A program made the position numbers and the translations under genes. Shown piece by piece: positions 8,996 to 17,382 of a DNA stretch of 64,000 nucleotides. A model generated the notes under the pieces. That model made no database searches. It had not been told where the DNA came from and saw only the letters and a program-made list of their open reading frames with translations. The DNA is from Thermoplasmatota archaeon (GTDB taxonomy: Archaea > Thermoplasmatota > Thermoplasmata > Thermoplasmatales > GCA-001856825): positions 9,870-73,869 of the forward strand of contig JAMCQR010000029.1 of NCBI GenBank assembly GCA_023379555.1, read 5' to 3'. The number at the start of each line of letters is the position of its first letter. Position 1 is the first letter of the stretch.

Positions 8996-9955
8996 GTAGG
9001 CGTTTACTTTTTCTACGCTCTCTTTTACGTGGGCTGCAGTTATATCCCAGAGTTTTCTTTCCTCTGGTTGGAAACTTAGCTTATAGATTTCTTCCACTCC
9101 ATTCTTTCCGATTTTTACAGGTACTCCAACAAAGAATCCTTCCACTCCATAGTGCTTTCCTGTGTCTCCGGTCAGAAATGCAGGTGCTGTCACCACTCTC
9201 TTCTTGTCCTTAAGTATAGATTCAATCATCACTGTTATTGAAATTCCAGGGGCGAAATATGCTGATCCTGTCTTGAGGTATGACACAATCTCCCCTCCAC
9301 CGTTTCTTGTCCTTGCGAGTATTGCGTCTATCTTTTCCTTTGAGAGAAGCTCGGTGAGTGGAATTCCGCCCACGGAACAGTATCTCACAAATGGGATCAT
9401 GTCGTCTCCATGCCCGCCAACCACGAATGCTGTTACATCATCCACAGAGACCCCCAGTTCCTTGGCGACAAAAGTCCTGAATCTTCCGCTATCCAGAGTC
9501 CCTCCCATTCCCATTATCCTGTATTTTTCAGGACCTATGATCCTGTAAGCAGTGTAAGTCATTATGTCCATCGGATTCGTGACCACGATTATTATTGAGT
9601 TTGGACTGTATTTCTTGACGTTTTCGGCCGCACTCTTTACTATATCCACATTCTTGTACAACAGGTCATCCCTGCTCATACCAGGCTTTCTTGCTAGACC
9701 TGCAGTTATCACTATAATTTTTGATTCTTTCAGATTCTCATAGTTCTCTCCGTTTGGTCCCACCGTGTATCCTTCCAGAGTTGAGTCAGATTTCCAGTGA
9801 GGCATTGCTTCCATCATGTCAAGACTTTTACCTTTTGCTGCGCCATCCACCACATCGAATAGGTATACATCGGCAAGTTCCTTTATGGCAAGATGCTCAG
9901 CAACCATGGAGCCAACCTGTCCGGCCCCAATTACAGAAACCTTCGGTAACGACAT
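8984..9955 (-). CDS. mdh: Malate dehydrogenase (LDH-like family)
   Basis: 323 residues of the lactate/malate dehydrogenase family. The Rossmann motif GAGQVGSMVA is at residues 10-19, an Asp near residue 34 (FDVVDG) points to NAD preference, the substrate loop ARKPGMSRDDLL has Arg at the position where lactate dehydrogenases have Gln, and GGHGDDMIPF carries the catalytic His. It interconverts malate and oxaloacetate. Monocistronic, divergent from the tRNA-Arg gene. Confidence 0.92.
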   Translation of the reverse strand: MSLPKVSVIGAGQVGSMVAEHLAIKELADVYLFDVVDGAAKGKSLDMMEAMPHWKSDSTLEGYTVGPNGENYENLKESKIIVITAGLARKPGMSRDDLLYKNVDIVKSAAENVKKYSPNSIIIVVTNPMDIMTYTAYRIIGPEKYRIMGMGGTLDSGRFRTFVAKELGVSVDDVTAFVVGGHGDDMIPFVRYCSVGGIPLTELLSKEKIDAILARTRNGGGEIVSYLKTGSAYFAPGISITVMIESILKDKKRVVTAPAFLTGDTGKHYGVEGFFVGVPVKIGKNGVEEIYKLSFQPEERKLWDITAAHVKESVEKVNAYLHI

Positions 9956-10044
9956 ACTAAATCACACATCTATATGAGTGTGAAGTGTAAAAACTTTGAG
10001 TCATTGCGTAACAGTTAAAATGTGGAAAACATACCCTGTGTTGA

Positions 10045-10119
10045 GGGCGCATGGCCTAGTTTGGATAGGGCAACGGCCTCCTAAGCCGTAGGTCAGGGGT
10101 TCAAATCCCCTTGCGCCCG
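10045..10119 (+). tRNA. tRNA-Arg (anticodon CCT)
   Basis: A complete cloverleaf can be drawn: acceptor GGGCGCA (10045-10051) with TGCGCCC (10112-10118), D arm, anticodon stem ACGGC/GCCGT around loop CTCCTAA (anticodon CCT, decoding AGG), variable loop AGGTC, T stem AGGGG/CCCCT with loop TTCAAAT, and discriminator G. No intron, and no encoded CCA. A TTAAAAT box about 28 bases upstream is a possible promoter. Confidence 0.95.
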
Positions 10120-10659
10120 TAGGGATCGTAGCTCCACCCGCATGTTTTTGAACCCTCCATCATTTCGACCTCCTAGTTACGAAATAATGCGTTATAGCGC
10201 TTCCTCACCTTGGAAGATCTTGACCTACATATTATGCAGAATTGAGAAAGAGTTACAGTTTAACACACCATCAATTAATTTTCAGATGTTCAAGAATTCA
10301 AAGTTATCATTCCCGGATATAACAGGAAAGAAGCATCTCACACACTGTTTCAGATAAATATATGCCTAACAAATATGAAAATAACCGGATCGAGTGTTTC
10401 TCCGGAACCAGCCTCTGAACTGGTCCCAGTGTCTCAACATGACGTTCAACACTACAAGTTTTGGGAACCAAGTTGAGAATGAGGCAAAAAAAAGACGGAC
10501 GTGATAGAATATCTCGAAACCAGAAACTCCCTGACGAATAGCAGTTCTCAATATCTCAATACAAACGGCATATTGCAACTTTCGAATAATATCATGAAAT
10601 CTCATGCAAGATATGTTTATGGTATTGAACATACTGCATCAGTAACGTGGAGTGATTAA
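10120..10659. other. Gene-poor region after tRNA-Arg with three hairpins
   Basis: 540 bases without a convincing gene. From 10385 to 10478 there are three consecutive inverted repeats: CCGGA (10385-10389)/TCCGG (10401-10405), ACCAG (10407-10411)/CTGGT (10420-10424), and TCTCAAC (10432-10438)/GTTGAGA (10472-10478). An 88-codon open frame on the minus strand (10366-10632) has no recognisable protein and is not called. The DNA could be a decayed insertion or a structured RNA. Confidence 0.4.
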
Positions 10660-11286
10660 ATGGAAAAATCAAAAGTTTCTAAGACCGTTATAACTGTTTT
10701 CATAGTAGCGATTATACTACTGTCCGCAGGACTGGCATACAACTACTTATCCCTTGTATCTCAGAATACAAGGATTTCTGCATTGAACAATGAGCTATTC
10801 TCCAAGGATAGAATAATTTCAGGACAGAATACTACGATCGATTAGTTGAGAACAAATGAAACTAACCTGAACCTGACGCTTTCTGAGCTCGAATCAAGTT
10901 TGAAATCATCGGATGGAAATTATTCAAAAGTGAACCTTGTGCTTGGTATTGCGGAACAAAAATACGGAATCTCGACGAATATGTTGTTCTACAACTACAC
11001 AATAACTGTCGATGCTAAAACGGATATGTTCTTTGTGAGAGAGATCAACCCAGTTAACAATACGACTTTATTCTTTATTTCACCGGCGGTTGCAAGTCCT
11101 GGAACAATTGGCTCTGTGAATAGCAGCGTCTACAACCTTACTCTTCTGTTAAACGCAACTGCTTCGACCGGGGCATCATTTAGCATACCGATAAGTGAAC
11201 CAAACTATGCATTCTATATAAACAATGAGAACAGCTTTCCTGTCACGTTTTCCTTCGCCATGTTCTTGATGTGGAGCACAAAGTGA
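10660..11286 (+). pseudogene. Membrane-anchored exported protein interrupted by an in-frame TAG
   Basis: One reading frame runs from the ATG at 10660 to the stop at 11286, broken only by TAG at 10843-10845. The first 61 residues have an N-terminal membrane anchor (residues 10-30, TVITVFIVAIILLSAGLAYN) and the beginning of a coiled coil (SALNNELFSKDRIISGQN). After the TAG the coiled-coil pattern continues (TNLNLTLSELESSLKSS) and leads into a Thr/Asn-rich beta domain of about 120 residues, typical of exported archaeal surface proteins. A Shine-Dalgarno GGAG lies 7 bases before the ATG; nothing resembles a second start signal before 10846. It is best read as a nonsense-mutated gene, a sequencing error, or a read-through gene. 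Function unknown. Confidence 0.65.
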
Positions 11287-11461
11287 TACCAAAGAATTCA
11301 TTCTTTTATTTTATATTTTATTGATCAATCCGTCATTTTAAAATTTCTCTAGTCTTCATCTACTGCACGAACTAAGTCAAGATAACAGGCTTTCTAACAG
11401 GAAACAATTAAACTACAAAAATCGGAATTTAACTATAGAATTTCTTAAAAACTACAAAGCC

Positions 11462-11644
11462 GTGGACATAAGTAAGGCTTCGCTTTCTTTTCTTAAAGAT
11501 ATAATCGCAGCCATTGTGGACATGACAAGATTACTGATTGATGCTTTTGGTCCTCCCTTTGTAACTTTTGGTAGCGCCATATTCCTGATCCTAACGGGCA
11601 TTCTCCCATACCTAGAAGTGAAAAGAACTGGCCCGTCAGCTTAA
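11462..11644 (+). CDS. Small putative membrane protein
   Basis: 60 residues from a GTG start. There is one clear hydrophobic helix (FVTFGSAIFLILTGILPYL, about residues 33-51) and a weaker amphipathic one before it (residues 9-28). A TTTAACTATAG box lies about 26-30 bases upstream, which would suit a leaderless transcript. No family recognised. It sits in a gene-poor region, so it may be a chance frame. Confidence 0.3.
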   Translation: MDISKASLSFLKDIIAAIVDMTRLLIDAFGPPFVTFGSAIFLILTGILPYLEVKRTGPSA

Positions 11645-12129
11645 CTGTCGATCTGAAATCTGAGTCCTGATTTGAACACTATAAATCCCTTATAAACGCA
11701 CCCATAAGGTTTTGGGGGGGCATGGAGAATGTTGCAAGAAATTGTTTTTTTAAAAGACTGGAATCATTCTGTCCTCTCTTTAAAGTTCTACAGGATTTTT
11801 CTATCCTTATGCTCATATAGACAGCCTCAACAGGAAACCTGTATCACCTATACATCTAGGCGTAGGGGGACCCAGTTCCGGTATCAAGAAATCACGCCCA
11901 TTGAAGAATGCAGTTTCGGTAGCGAGAAACTTCAGAGTTTGAAATTCGCACCTTAACACGAGAGTCCCCCCTTCTTGAGGACTCGATCCATATCCACTCA
12001 ATTTATCCTTCCGATGGATGATAGCTCCATTGACAGTGTTGGATAATCAACCGCTAAATAAGGTTACAATTAAATAACATTGAATGGATCGTCTTCTTTA
12101 ACTGAGTTGTCACTGCGGGCCATACCATC
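11645..12129. other. Gene-poor region with hairpins; possible insertion-element remnant
   Basis: 485 bases without a convincing gene. Visible structures are CCTTAT (11688-11693)/ATAAGG (11704-11709) followed by a run of seven G, and GAGTCC (11962-11967)/GGACTC (11979-11984). A 75-codon plus-strand frame (11729-11956) ends just before the second hairpin. Its arginine-rich tail loosely recalls the C-terminal tails of IS200/IS605 TnpB proteins, but no zinc-finger or catalytic motif is present, so this is only a suggestion. Confidence 0.3.
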
Positions 12130-12687
12130 CTATTTGAGCATTTTTAAGAAATTTTCAGTTTTCAGGACTGGCATCAGCTTCCCCATATTCAACAAACTTC
12201 TTTCGTGCGCTTCTTTATCCATCGATGACACCGCGTCTGCTATTATTACAGGCAGTATTCCGAGTGCAAGCGAGTGCCTTGCAGTGGTTTCTATACCCAT
12301 TTCTGTTGCAATTCCAGTCAGGAATAGTGTGGTTATGCCATAATTCCTGGCTAGGAGCTCAAAATTTGTTCCAACGAAGATGCTTGCGGTATTCTTGTTA
12401 ATTACCATTTCTCCCTCGATCGGGTATACTTCCTTTATTATGTCTCCTGGCTCAAACCTACTCATCCCTGAATTCTTCCTTAGCGGCGACTCAAATTTCT
12501 CGGGTAATGGGGTGATGCGTGTGTAGAGAATAGGTACTCCTTTTTCTCTTCCGCTTTTGATAATTTTCTGTAGATTTGAAACAAATTCCTCTCTGTTGAA
12601 AATTCTTGAGACCAGAGCCTCCTGAACATCCCATACAATTATTGCGCCCTTTGTAAAGTCTATCATTTTTTCATAATTTGCAAACAT
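12130..12687 (-). CDS. Isochorismatase-fold hydrolase with Gly at the usual cysteine position
   Basis: 185 residues of the isochorismatase/cysteine-hydrolase superfamily. The catalytic Asp is in IVWDVQ (near residue 20), the Lys in [10 protein letters not shown] (near residue 96), and the cis-peptide/nucleophile loop reads [14 protein letters not shown]. In amidases of this fold (nicotinamidase, N-carbamoylsarcosine amidase) that loop carries the nucleophilic Cys where this protein has Gly. True isochorismatases (EntB, PhzD) also have Gly there. It may thus hydrolyse a vinyl ether or bind without amidase chemistry. Monocistronic. The substrate is unknown. Confidence 0.75.
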   Translation of the reverse strand: MFANYEKMIDFTKGAIIVWDVQEALVSRIFNREEFVSNLQKIIKSGREKGVPILYTRITPLPEKFESPLRKNSGMSRFEPGDIIKEVYPIEGEMVINKNTASIFVGTNFELLARNYGITTLFLTGIATEMGIETTARHSLALGILPVIIADAVSSMDKEAHERSLLNMGKLMPVLKTENFLKMLK

Positions 12688-12800
12688 AAGTATTGATGGA
12701 ATGTTTCATTGATTAATTTTTCTATCTTTGTGAGAAGTTTAAATTTCGTCCCATTGTTTCATTAATATAGATTGCCATTTCCTGGCTTTGCAGTAGTGGT

Positions 12801-12908
12801 TGATCTAGTTTTACATTAAATCCACAGTGAAACCATGATCCTTCTTTCATGGTTCACACCCATTGCTAATGTTAGCCCTCCATTGTGGATTCATCAATCA
12901 TTAGATCA
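12801..12908. repeat. Three nested inverted repeats (structured element)
   Basis: In the 278-base gap between two minus-strand genes three stems are nested: TGATCTA (12801-12807) with TAGATCA (12902-12908), AATCCACA (12819-12826) with TGTGGATT (12884-12891), and GTGAAACCATGA (12827-12838) with TCATGGTTCAC (12847-12857), the last with one bulged A. The two outer stems are separated by an almost symmetric 11/10-base internal loop. The outer arms behave like imperfect terminal inverted repeats about 26 bases long, so this could be a small non-autonomous insertion (MITE-like) or a structured RNA. No target-site duplication is evident. Confidence 0.55.
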
Positions 12909-12965
12909 TTTTTGTCTCAATAAAATATCAGATAGAGGTAATCATTCTGACTACCCCATCTTCCT

Positions 12966-13784
12966 TTAGTCCCTAATTTCCTTCTCAACCAGGTAGTAAG
13001 TCATCAAGAGAAGACCTGCAGCGAGTGCCGCAAGAGCCCCAAGCCACCTCCCTTCCTGGACCCATTGAGAAGAGGTCAGATTTCCGTTTATTATCACTGT
13101 CCTTATTGCTTCCGCTGACCATGAGACAGGATTGTACTGTGCGACGTCCCCAAGCCAGTTTGCCATCATCTGCCTTGAAAACATTGCATAGCTCACAAAC
13201 ATCAATGGCAGATTCACCAGATTCACTATGCCAAATATAGACTGCATATTTGTCATCCTGGTGGCTATCACGCTGAATATGGATGAGAATATGAATGCTA
13301 TCAGTATTATTGCAGTCGTCATTATCAGTGCATCAATTACCGTGAATCCATGGGGGAACTTCAGTCCATTTGGGATGAGGTATGCAGCCACGACCAGAAT
13401 TACTGCCTGCGGCAGTATTCTGATTACAGAGGATATGATTTTTGAGAACACTATGGAACTTCTCCTTATTGGAGAGGAAAGGAATCTCCCCATTGGTCCG
13501 AGACTCCTGTCTAATATGATCTGGGTACCCGCAAACATGGCAGTGAATAGGCCCATGGTCGTGAGGACGCCACCCACGATGTAAGTAATGTAGTTCGGAG
13601 CTCCGTCAAGTATGTAACTCGCCGCCAAACCACCTTCTGGCCCGCTGAAGAACTTTGTTATGTCGAAGGCGCTCCCGAAGAGTGCTATCCAGAAAATTGG
13701 CTGGATCAGGCCTGTGAAAAAGAATGTCGGGTTCCTCACCCACTTCTTCAACTCCCTGACTGTCAGTGGCCATAACCCGCTCAT
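12966..13784 (-). CDS. ABC-2 type transporter permease
   Basis: 272 residues with about six membrane helices and the ABC-2 permease layout: cytoplasmic N-terminus (VRELKKWVRNPTFFF), first helix near residue 25, and conserved patches PMGRFLSSPIRRSS and NPVSWSAEAIR, which are common in DrrB-type drug or lipid exporters. The gene begins within the last bases of the ATPase gene (4-base ATGA overlap), so the two are translationally coupled. The cargo is not predictable from sequence. Confidence 0.85.
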   Translation of the reverse strand: MSGLWPLTVRELKKWVRNPTFFFTGLIQPIFWIALFGSAFDITKFFSGPEGGLAASYILDGAPNYITYIVGGVLTTMGLFTAMFAGTQIILDRSLGPMGRFLSSPIRRSSIVFSKIISSVIRILPQAVILVVAAYLIPNGLKFPHGFTVIDALIMTTAIILIAFIFSSIFSVIATRMTNMQSIFGIVNLVNLPLMFVSYAMFSRQMMANWLGDVAQYNPVSWSAEAIRTVIINGNLTSSQWVQEGRWLGALAALAAGLLLMTYYLVEKEIRD

Positions 13785-14782
13785 TGTCTCGCCCTCCTCA
13801 TGTTCATCGCAAGCTTCCTCGCTTCATCTCCTCCCTCTGCTTCCCGAATAGTCTTTCCAGTATATTCAAGGAACACTTCGTCCAGTGTTGGTTTCTGGAC
13901 GGTCAGCTTCGTGATAGAGAGGCTGTGCTGTGATATGAAATTTATAATTTTTGGAAGAGATTCATCGGCACTTGCGACCTTTATTCTTAAAGTGTTGGGA
14001 CCAACCTCATTTACTTCTACAATTCCCTGCATGGTCTTCATCAGCTCTGCGCTCTTCTGATCTGTCAACGTAACGGTCACTATATCACCATTGAGGGAGC
14101 CCTTTAGTTCCTCGGGACTCCCTGTTATCAGAACCTTTCCATGGTCAATTATAGAGACCCTATCAGCAAGCTCGTCTATTTCTTCCAAGTAGTGGGACGT
14201 AAGAATTATAGTGACGTTCAGTCTGGTCTGTATCTCCTTAACATAGTTCCACATCTGTGTCCTTGTCTGCACATCAAGGCCTAGAGTTGGTTCATCAAGG
14301 AATAGAATTCTGGGTTCATGGACCAGACCGAGGATCAGTTCGAGCCTCTTCCTCATTCCTCCTGAATATGTCCTTACAAGTCTGTCAGCTGCTTCTTCCA
14401 GATCGACGAGCTTGAAGAGAGTGTTGGAATTTTCTTGTGCCTTCTGCCTTGGTACATCATAAAACTGGGATACCATCATCATGTTCTCCCTTCCTGTGAG
14501 GTCCTCATCCGCGGTAAAGTCTTGCGGGACCACACCTATTAACCTGCGAACGTCAAGGGAATTCTTGACAATGTCATATCCGCCCACGATGGCTTCGCCT
14601 CCAGTCGGTGAGATCCGTGTTATCAGCATGTTAATTGTCGTAGTCTTTCCAGCTCCGTTGGGTCCAGCAAGTCCGTAGATCTCCCCCTCCTTCACTTCCA
14701 AATTCAGGTCAGAAACCGCCTTTATTTTCCCATTGTATATCTTTGTCAAATTTTTTGTCTCTATAATGGTTCCATTCATCAT
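13781..14782 (-). CDS. ABC-2 transporter ATP-binding protein (DrrA-like)
   Basis: 333 residues. Walker A GPNGAGKTTT near residue 40, Q-loop (VPQDF), signature YSGGMRKR, Walker B ILFLDEPTLGLD and the switch His (TSHYLEE) are all intact. The C-terminal ~90 residues form the extra domain found in drug/sodium exporter ATPases of the DrrA/NatA type. It is encoded between the PadR regulator (4-base overlap) and the permease, making a self-regulated exporter operon. Confidence 0.9.
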   Translation of the reverse strand: MMNGTIIETKNLTKIYNGKIKAVSDLNLEVKEGEIYGLAGPNGAGKTTTINMLITRISPTGGEAIVGGYDIVKNSLDVRRLIGVVPQDFTADEDLTGRENMMMVSQFYDVPRQKAQENSNTLFKLVDLEEAADRLVRTYSGGMRKRLELILGLVHEPRILFLDEPTLGLDVQTRTQMWNYVKEIQTRLNVTIILTSHYLEEIDELADRVSIIDHGKVLITGSPEELKGSLNGDIVTVTLTDQKSAELMKTMQGIVEVNEVGPNTLRIKVASADESLPKIINFISQHSLSITKLTVQKPTLDEVFLEYTGKTIREAEGGDEARKLAMNMRRARQ

Positions 14783-15315
14783 ATCACCTCTTTTGATTGT
14801 AGAAGTTCCTTTCTCGCATCTGAGAGGATCTTGGTCAGCCTTTCGAGTTCAAGCTCAAATGTCATCAGGAACACTTCGTATTCCTTCTCATTCCTGAACC
14901 CGGAATGGATATTCTTCAGGTTGGTTTCAAGAGAGGAGCCCACGTTCTGTATCGAGTTCAGCAAGAATCTGGCCTTTGCTTCCGGATTCATGACGTCCAT
15001 CCACAACTTTCCCATGAACTTCATCATAGGCGAGTTGTCTAGGTGCCCTTCTCCAATCTTTTTTATCAGAGAGAGGCCTTTATCTGTAAGCTTATACATA
15101 GCCTTGCCTCCCTCTTCGTATCGTTCAATCAAGCCTCTCCTGGCCAACCTATCTAATGCCGGGTATATGGAGCCAGCACTAGGTTTCCACGCACCATTCG
15201 TTCTCTCATAAATCAGGTTTGCTACCTGGTTTCCATATATAGGACCGTCTCGGGCCATAGTCAGTATTATGAAGAATACTATTCCCCTGCTCCATCGACC
15301 CTCTTCAGATTCCAT
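14779..15315 (-). CDS. PadR-family transcriptional regulator
   Basis: 178 residues. The N-terminal winged helix (residues 12-90) has the PadR hallmarks: GPIYGNQVANLI, SAGSIYPALDRLARRGLIE, and a wing ending KAMYKLTDKG. The C-terminal helical part is the PadR dimerisation arm. PadR proteins sense small toxic compounds or membrane stress and repress adjacent exporters; here it is the first gene of the exporter operon and overlaps the ATPase gene by 4 bases. A perfect palindrome lies 30-43 bases before its start. Confidence 0.85.
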   Translation of the reverse strand: MESEEGRWSRGIVFFIILTMARDGPIYGNQVANLIYERTNGAWKPSAGSIYPALDRLARRGLIERYEEGGKAMYKLTDKGLSLIKKIGEGHLDNSPMMKFMGKLWMDVMNPEAKARFLLNSIQNVGSSLETNLKNIHSGFRNEKEYEVFLMTFELELERLTKILSDARKELLQSKEVI

Positions 15316-15344
15316 AACCGTGATTTCAAGTCTCTATATAACGA

Positions 15345-15358
15345 TATCGTAATCGATA
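15345..15358 (-). promoter_or_regulatory. Palindromic operator candidate for the PadR/ABC exporter operon
   Basis: TATCG-TAAT-CGATA is a perfect inverted repeat (5-base arms, 4-base spacer). On the minus strand it lies directly upstream of the likely TATA box (TTATATAGA at about 15333-15341), where binding would block TBP/TFB access. Its position fits autorepression by the PadR protein. Confidence 0.5.
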
Positions 15359-15460
15359 ATGATACTAAGAGAATCATCCCCAATTTACTATTTGCATCTT
15401 CATCGCCATCGCCAATATGAGGGTTGAAAAGTATTTAAAAGAATGTTCAGTTAACCTACA

Positions 15461-17263
15461 GTGTTAAAAGATCAAGGGTACCGGAGTATAGAATCTCACG
15501 GAGTGTTGCTTAACAATAGAACTGCTGCTCTTGTTTCCACTGATGGGACAATTGATTTTGCCTGCTTCCCAAATTTTGACTCACTGCCCACCTTTGTATC
15601 ATTGCTTGACAGTAATAGGGGCGGTTTTTTTTCGATAACACCACTACTGGAAAGCTATGAGAGCAGGCAGGAGTACGAACCCGATACAAACGTACTAAGG
15701 ACCAACTTCCATTCGAAAGGTGAAAATGTCCTGACCATTATAGATTTCCTTCCAATGACAAATCATCCAGCAGTATATTTTTCAGAGATCCACAGGATGA
15801 TTAAATCTCTAGACAGTTTAGAACTAGAAGTCACTTTCGCACCATTTCTGAAGGAGGAAAGGAAGGATTTCAAAGAGTTCAAGAATGTTGGTTACCTAAT
15901 AGGTACTGGGGGCAGGTCCGAGTTCCTTGCTACCGACTTTCATCTCGAAAGAGTGGGAAGCACTTTTCAGGGAAAGGTGAGAGTCAAACCTGGGGAGGAA
16001 AAATGGTTGGTGGCTGCATACAATCTCGATACCGCATTCTCATTGCGAAATTTCAGCAGCGAAAGAAGATTGCGAGAGACGAGATTTTTCTGGAAGGATT
16101 GGCTGTCAAGATCAAAGTACCAGGGGATTTTCTATGAGAGTGTCAACAGGTCTCTGTTACTGATGAAGGGGCTTTTTTTTGAACCTACAGGATTCATGGT
16201 TGCATCCCCCACAACATCCCTCCCGGAAACAATAGGAGGGGGGAGGAACTGGGACTACAGGTACATGTGGATCAGGGATACCGCATTCGTTATAGAGGCA
16301 ATGACCAGGGTAGGATACATCGAAGAGGCCATGAAGTTCTATCTTTCCATCATTGACAGGTATGAGAAAGACGGAAGGCTTTTTTCTGTATATTCAATCA
16401 ATGATGCTGCTCCGATAAATGAGATTGAAACTGACCTATCAGGGTATCTTGATTCCAGGCCAGTCAGGTACGGCAATGCTGCATACGGCCAGCTCCAGAT
16501 TGACCAATTCGCGTCCCTCATTCACGGCCTCAGGATATTGATGGGAAATGGGGGATTCCTCAACCTTCATGCACTTGAAAAAATACTTTCAGTTGGAAAC
16601 TTACTGTCGCAGATCTGGAGAGAACCGGATTCATCCATCTGGGAGATAAGAGGACCGAAGAAGAATTACGTCTATTCAAAAGTGGCAGCGTGGAGGGCCT
16701 TCAAGGATTTATCGTGGCTGTCATCATACCTTGGCATGAATGATCTTTCGATGAGATACGAGGCGGAGGCAAAGGATGTGAAGGATGAAGTAAATTCAAA
16801 GGGAATAAGCAAGGAAGGATACTATTCGCAAAGTTATGGTTCTGAGGATGTGGATGCTTCACTGCTGAGACTCCCACTTATAGGTTTTTCAGATATAAAT
16901 GATCCAACTTACTCGAGAACACTGGATTCCATTGTTGAAAAACTTATGCGGGAGGAGTTCTTCTTCAAGAGATATACATCTGAGGATGGTCTCGGCGGTG
17001 ATGATAATGCGTTCCTCATGCTTTCGTTCTGGTACATAAGGAACCTAATAATCAGGGGAGACCTAGAAAAGGCGTTCAAGGGCTTGAATAAGATCATCAA
17101 ACTGGAGAATTCTCTTGGCCTCCTCCCAGAAGAGATAGATTTTGGAACAAAAAGATACTTGGGGAACTACCCGCAGGCACTCAGTCACCTTTCGTTGATT
17201 CTTGCGGTCGTAGAATATGACACTGCAATCCACAAGCGTGATGGGTATCTCGGTGATCTCTGA
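15461..17263 (+). CDS. Glycoside hydrolase family 15 enzyme (glucoamylase or trehalase)
   Basis: 600 residues. The N-terminal beta-sandwich (IESHGVLLNNRTAALVSTDG) and the (alpha/alpha)6 catalytic barrel of GH15 are both recognisable. Catalytic glutamates are expected in WEIRGPKKNYVYSK (Glu near residue 395) and LLPEEIDFGT (near residue 557); GGGRNWDYRYMWIRD and YLGNYPQALSH are further signatures. There is no secretion signal, suggesting cytoplasmic turnover of glycogen-type glucan or trehalose. Some Thermoplasma GH15 proteins are known to be trehalases, so substrate remains open. The start is GTG at 15461 with a TATTTAAA box about 25 bases upstream, consistent with a leaderless message. Confidence 0.85.
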   Translation: MLKDQGYRSIESHGVLLNNRTAALVSTDGTIDFACFPNFDSLPTFVSLLDSNRGGFFSITPLLESYESRQEYEPDTNVLRTNFHSKGENVLTIIDFLPMTNHPAVYFSEIHRMIKSLDSLELEVTFAPFLKEERKDFKEFKNVGYLIGTGGRSEFLATDFHLERVGSTFQGKVRVKPGEEKWLVAAYNLDTAFSLRNFSSERRLRETRFFWKDWLSRSKYQGIFYESVNRSLLLMKGLFFEPTGFMVASPTTSLPETIGGGRNWDYRYMWIRDTAFVIEAMTRVGYIEEAMKFYLSIIDRYEKDGRLFSVYSINDAAPINEIETDLSGYLDSRPVRYGNAAYGQLQIDQFASLIHGLRILMGNGGFLNLHALEKILSVGNLLSQIWREPDSSIWEIRGPKKNYVYSKVAAWRAFKDLSWLSSYLGMNDLSMRYEAEAKDVKDEVNSKGISKEGYYSQSYGSEDVDASLLRLPLIGFSDINDPTYSRTLDSIVEKLMREEFFFKRYTSEDGLGGDDNAFLMLSFWYIRNLIIRGDLEKAFKGLNKIIKLENSLGLLPEEIDFGTKRYLGNYPQALSHLSLILAVVEYDTAIHKRDGYLGDL

Positions 17264-17382
17264 GACCAACAATCTCATATATCGTGATATACTGGTCCAA
17301 CAATAGATTCCCACTATGGAATGGGTAGGATTGCAATAATAATCCTATATGTTTCCATGGTTGGGGTTGGAATCTCAGAGAG

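Noticed and set aside
10366..10632. 88-codon minus-strand frame after tRNA-Arg
   Set aside because: No recognisable motif, strange composition (aromatic-rich), no promoter or ribosome binding site; could be a decayed gene but not supportable as CDS.
10843..10845. General recoding of TAG as an amino acid
   Set aside because: TAG is the natural end of several well-defined genes in the window, so only a local effect is possible.
11729..11956. 75-codon plus-strand frame
   Set aside because: No start signal and no catalytic or zinc-finger motif; kept only as a possible insertion-element relic.
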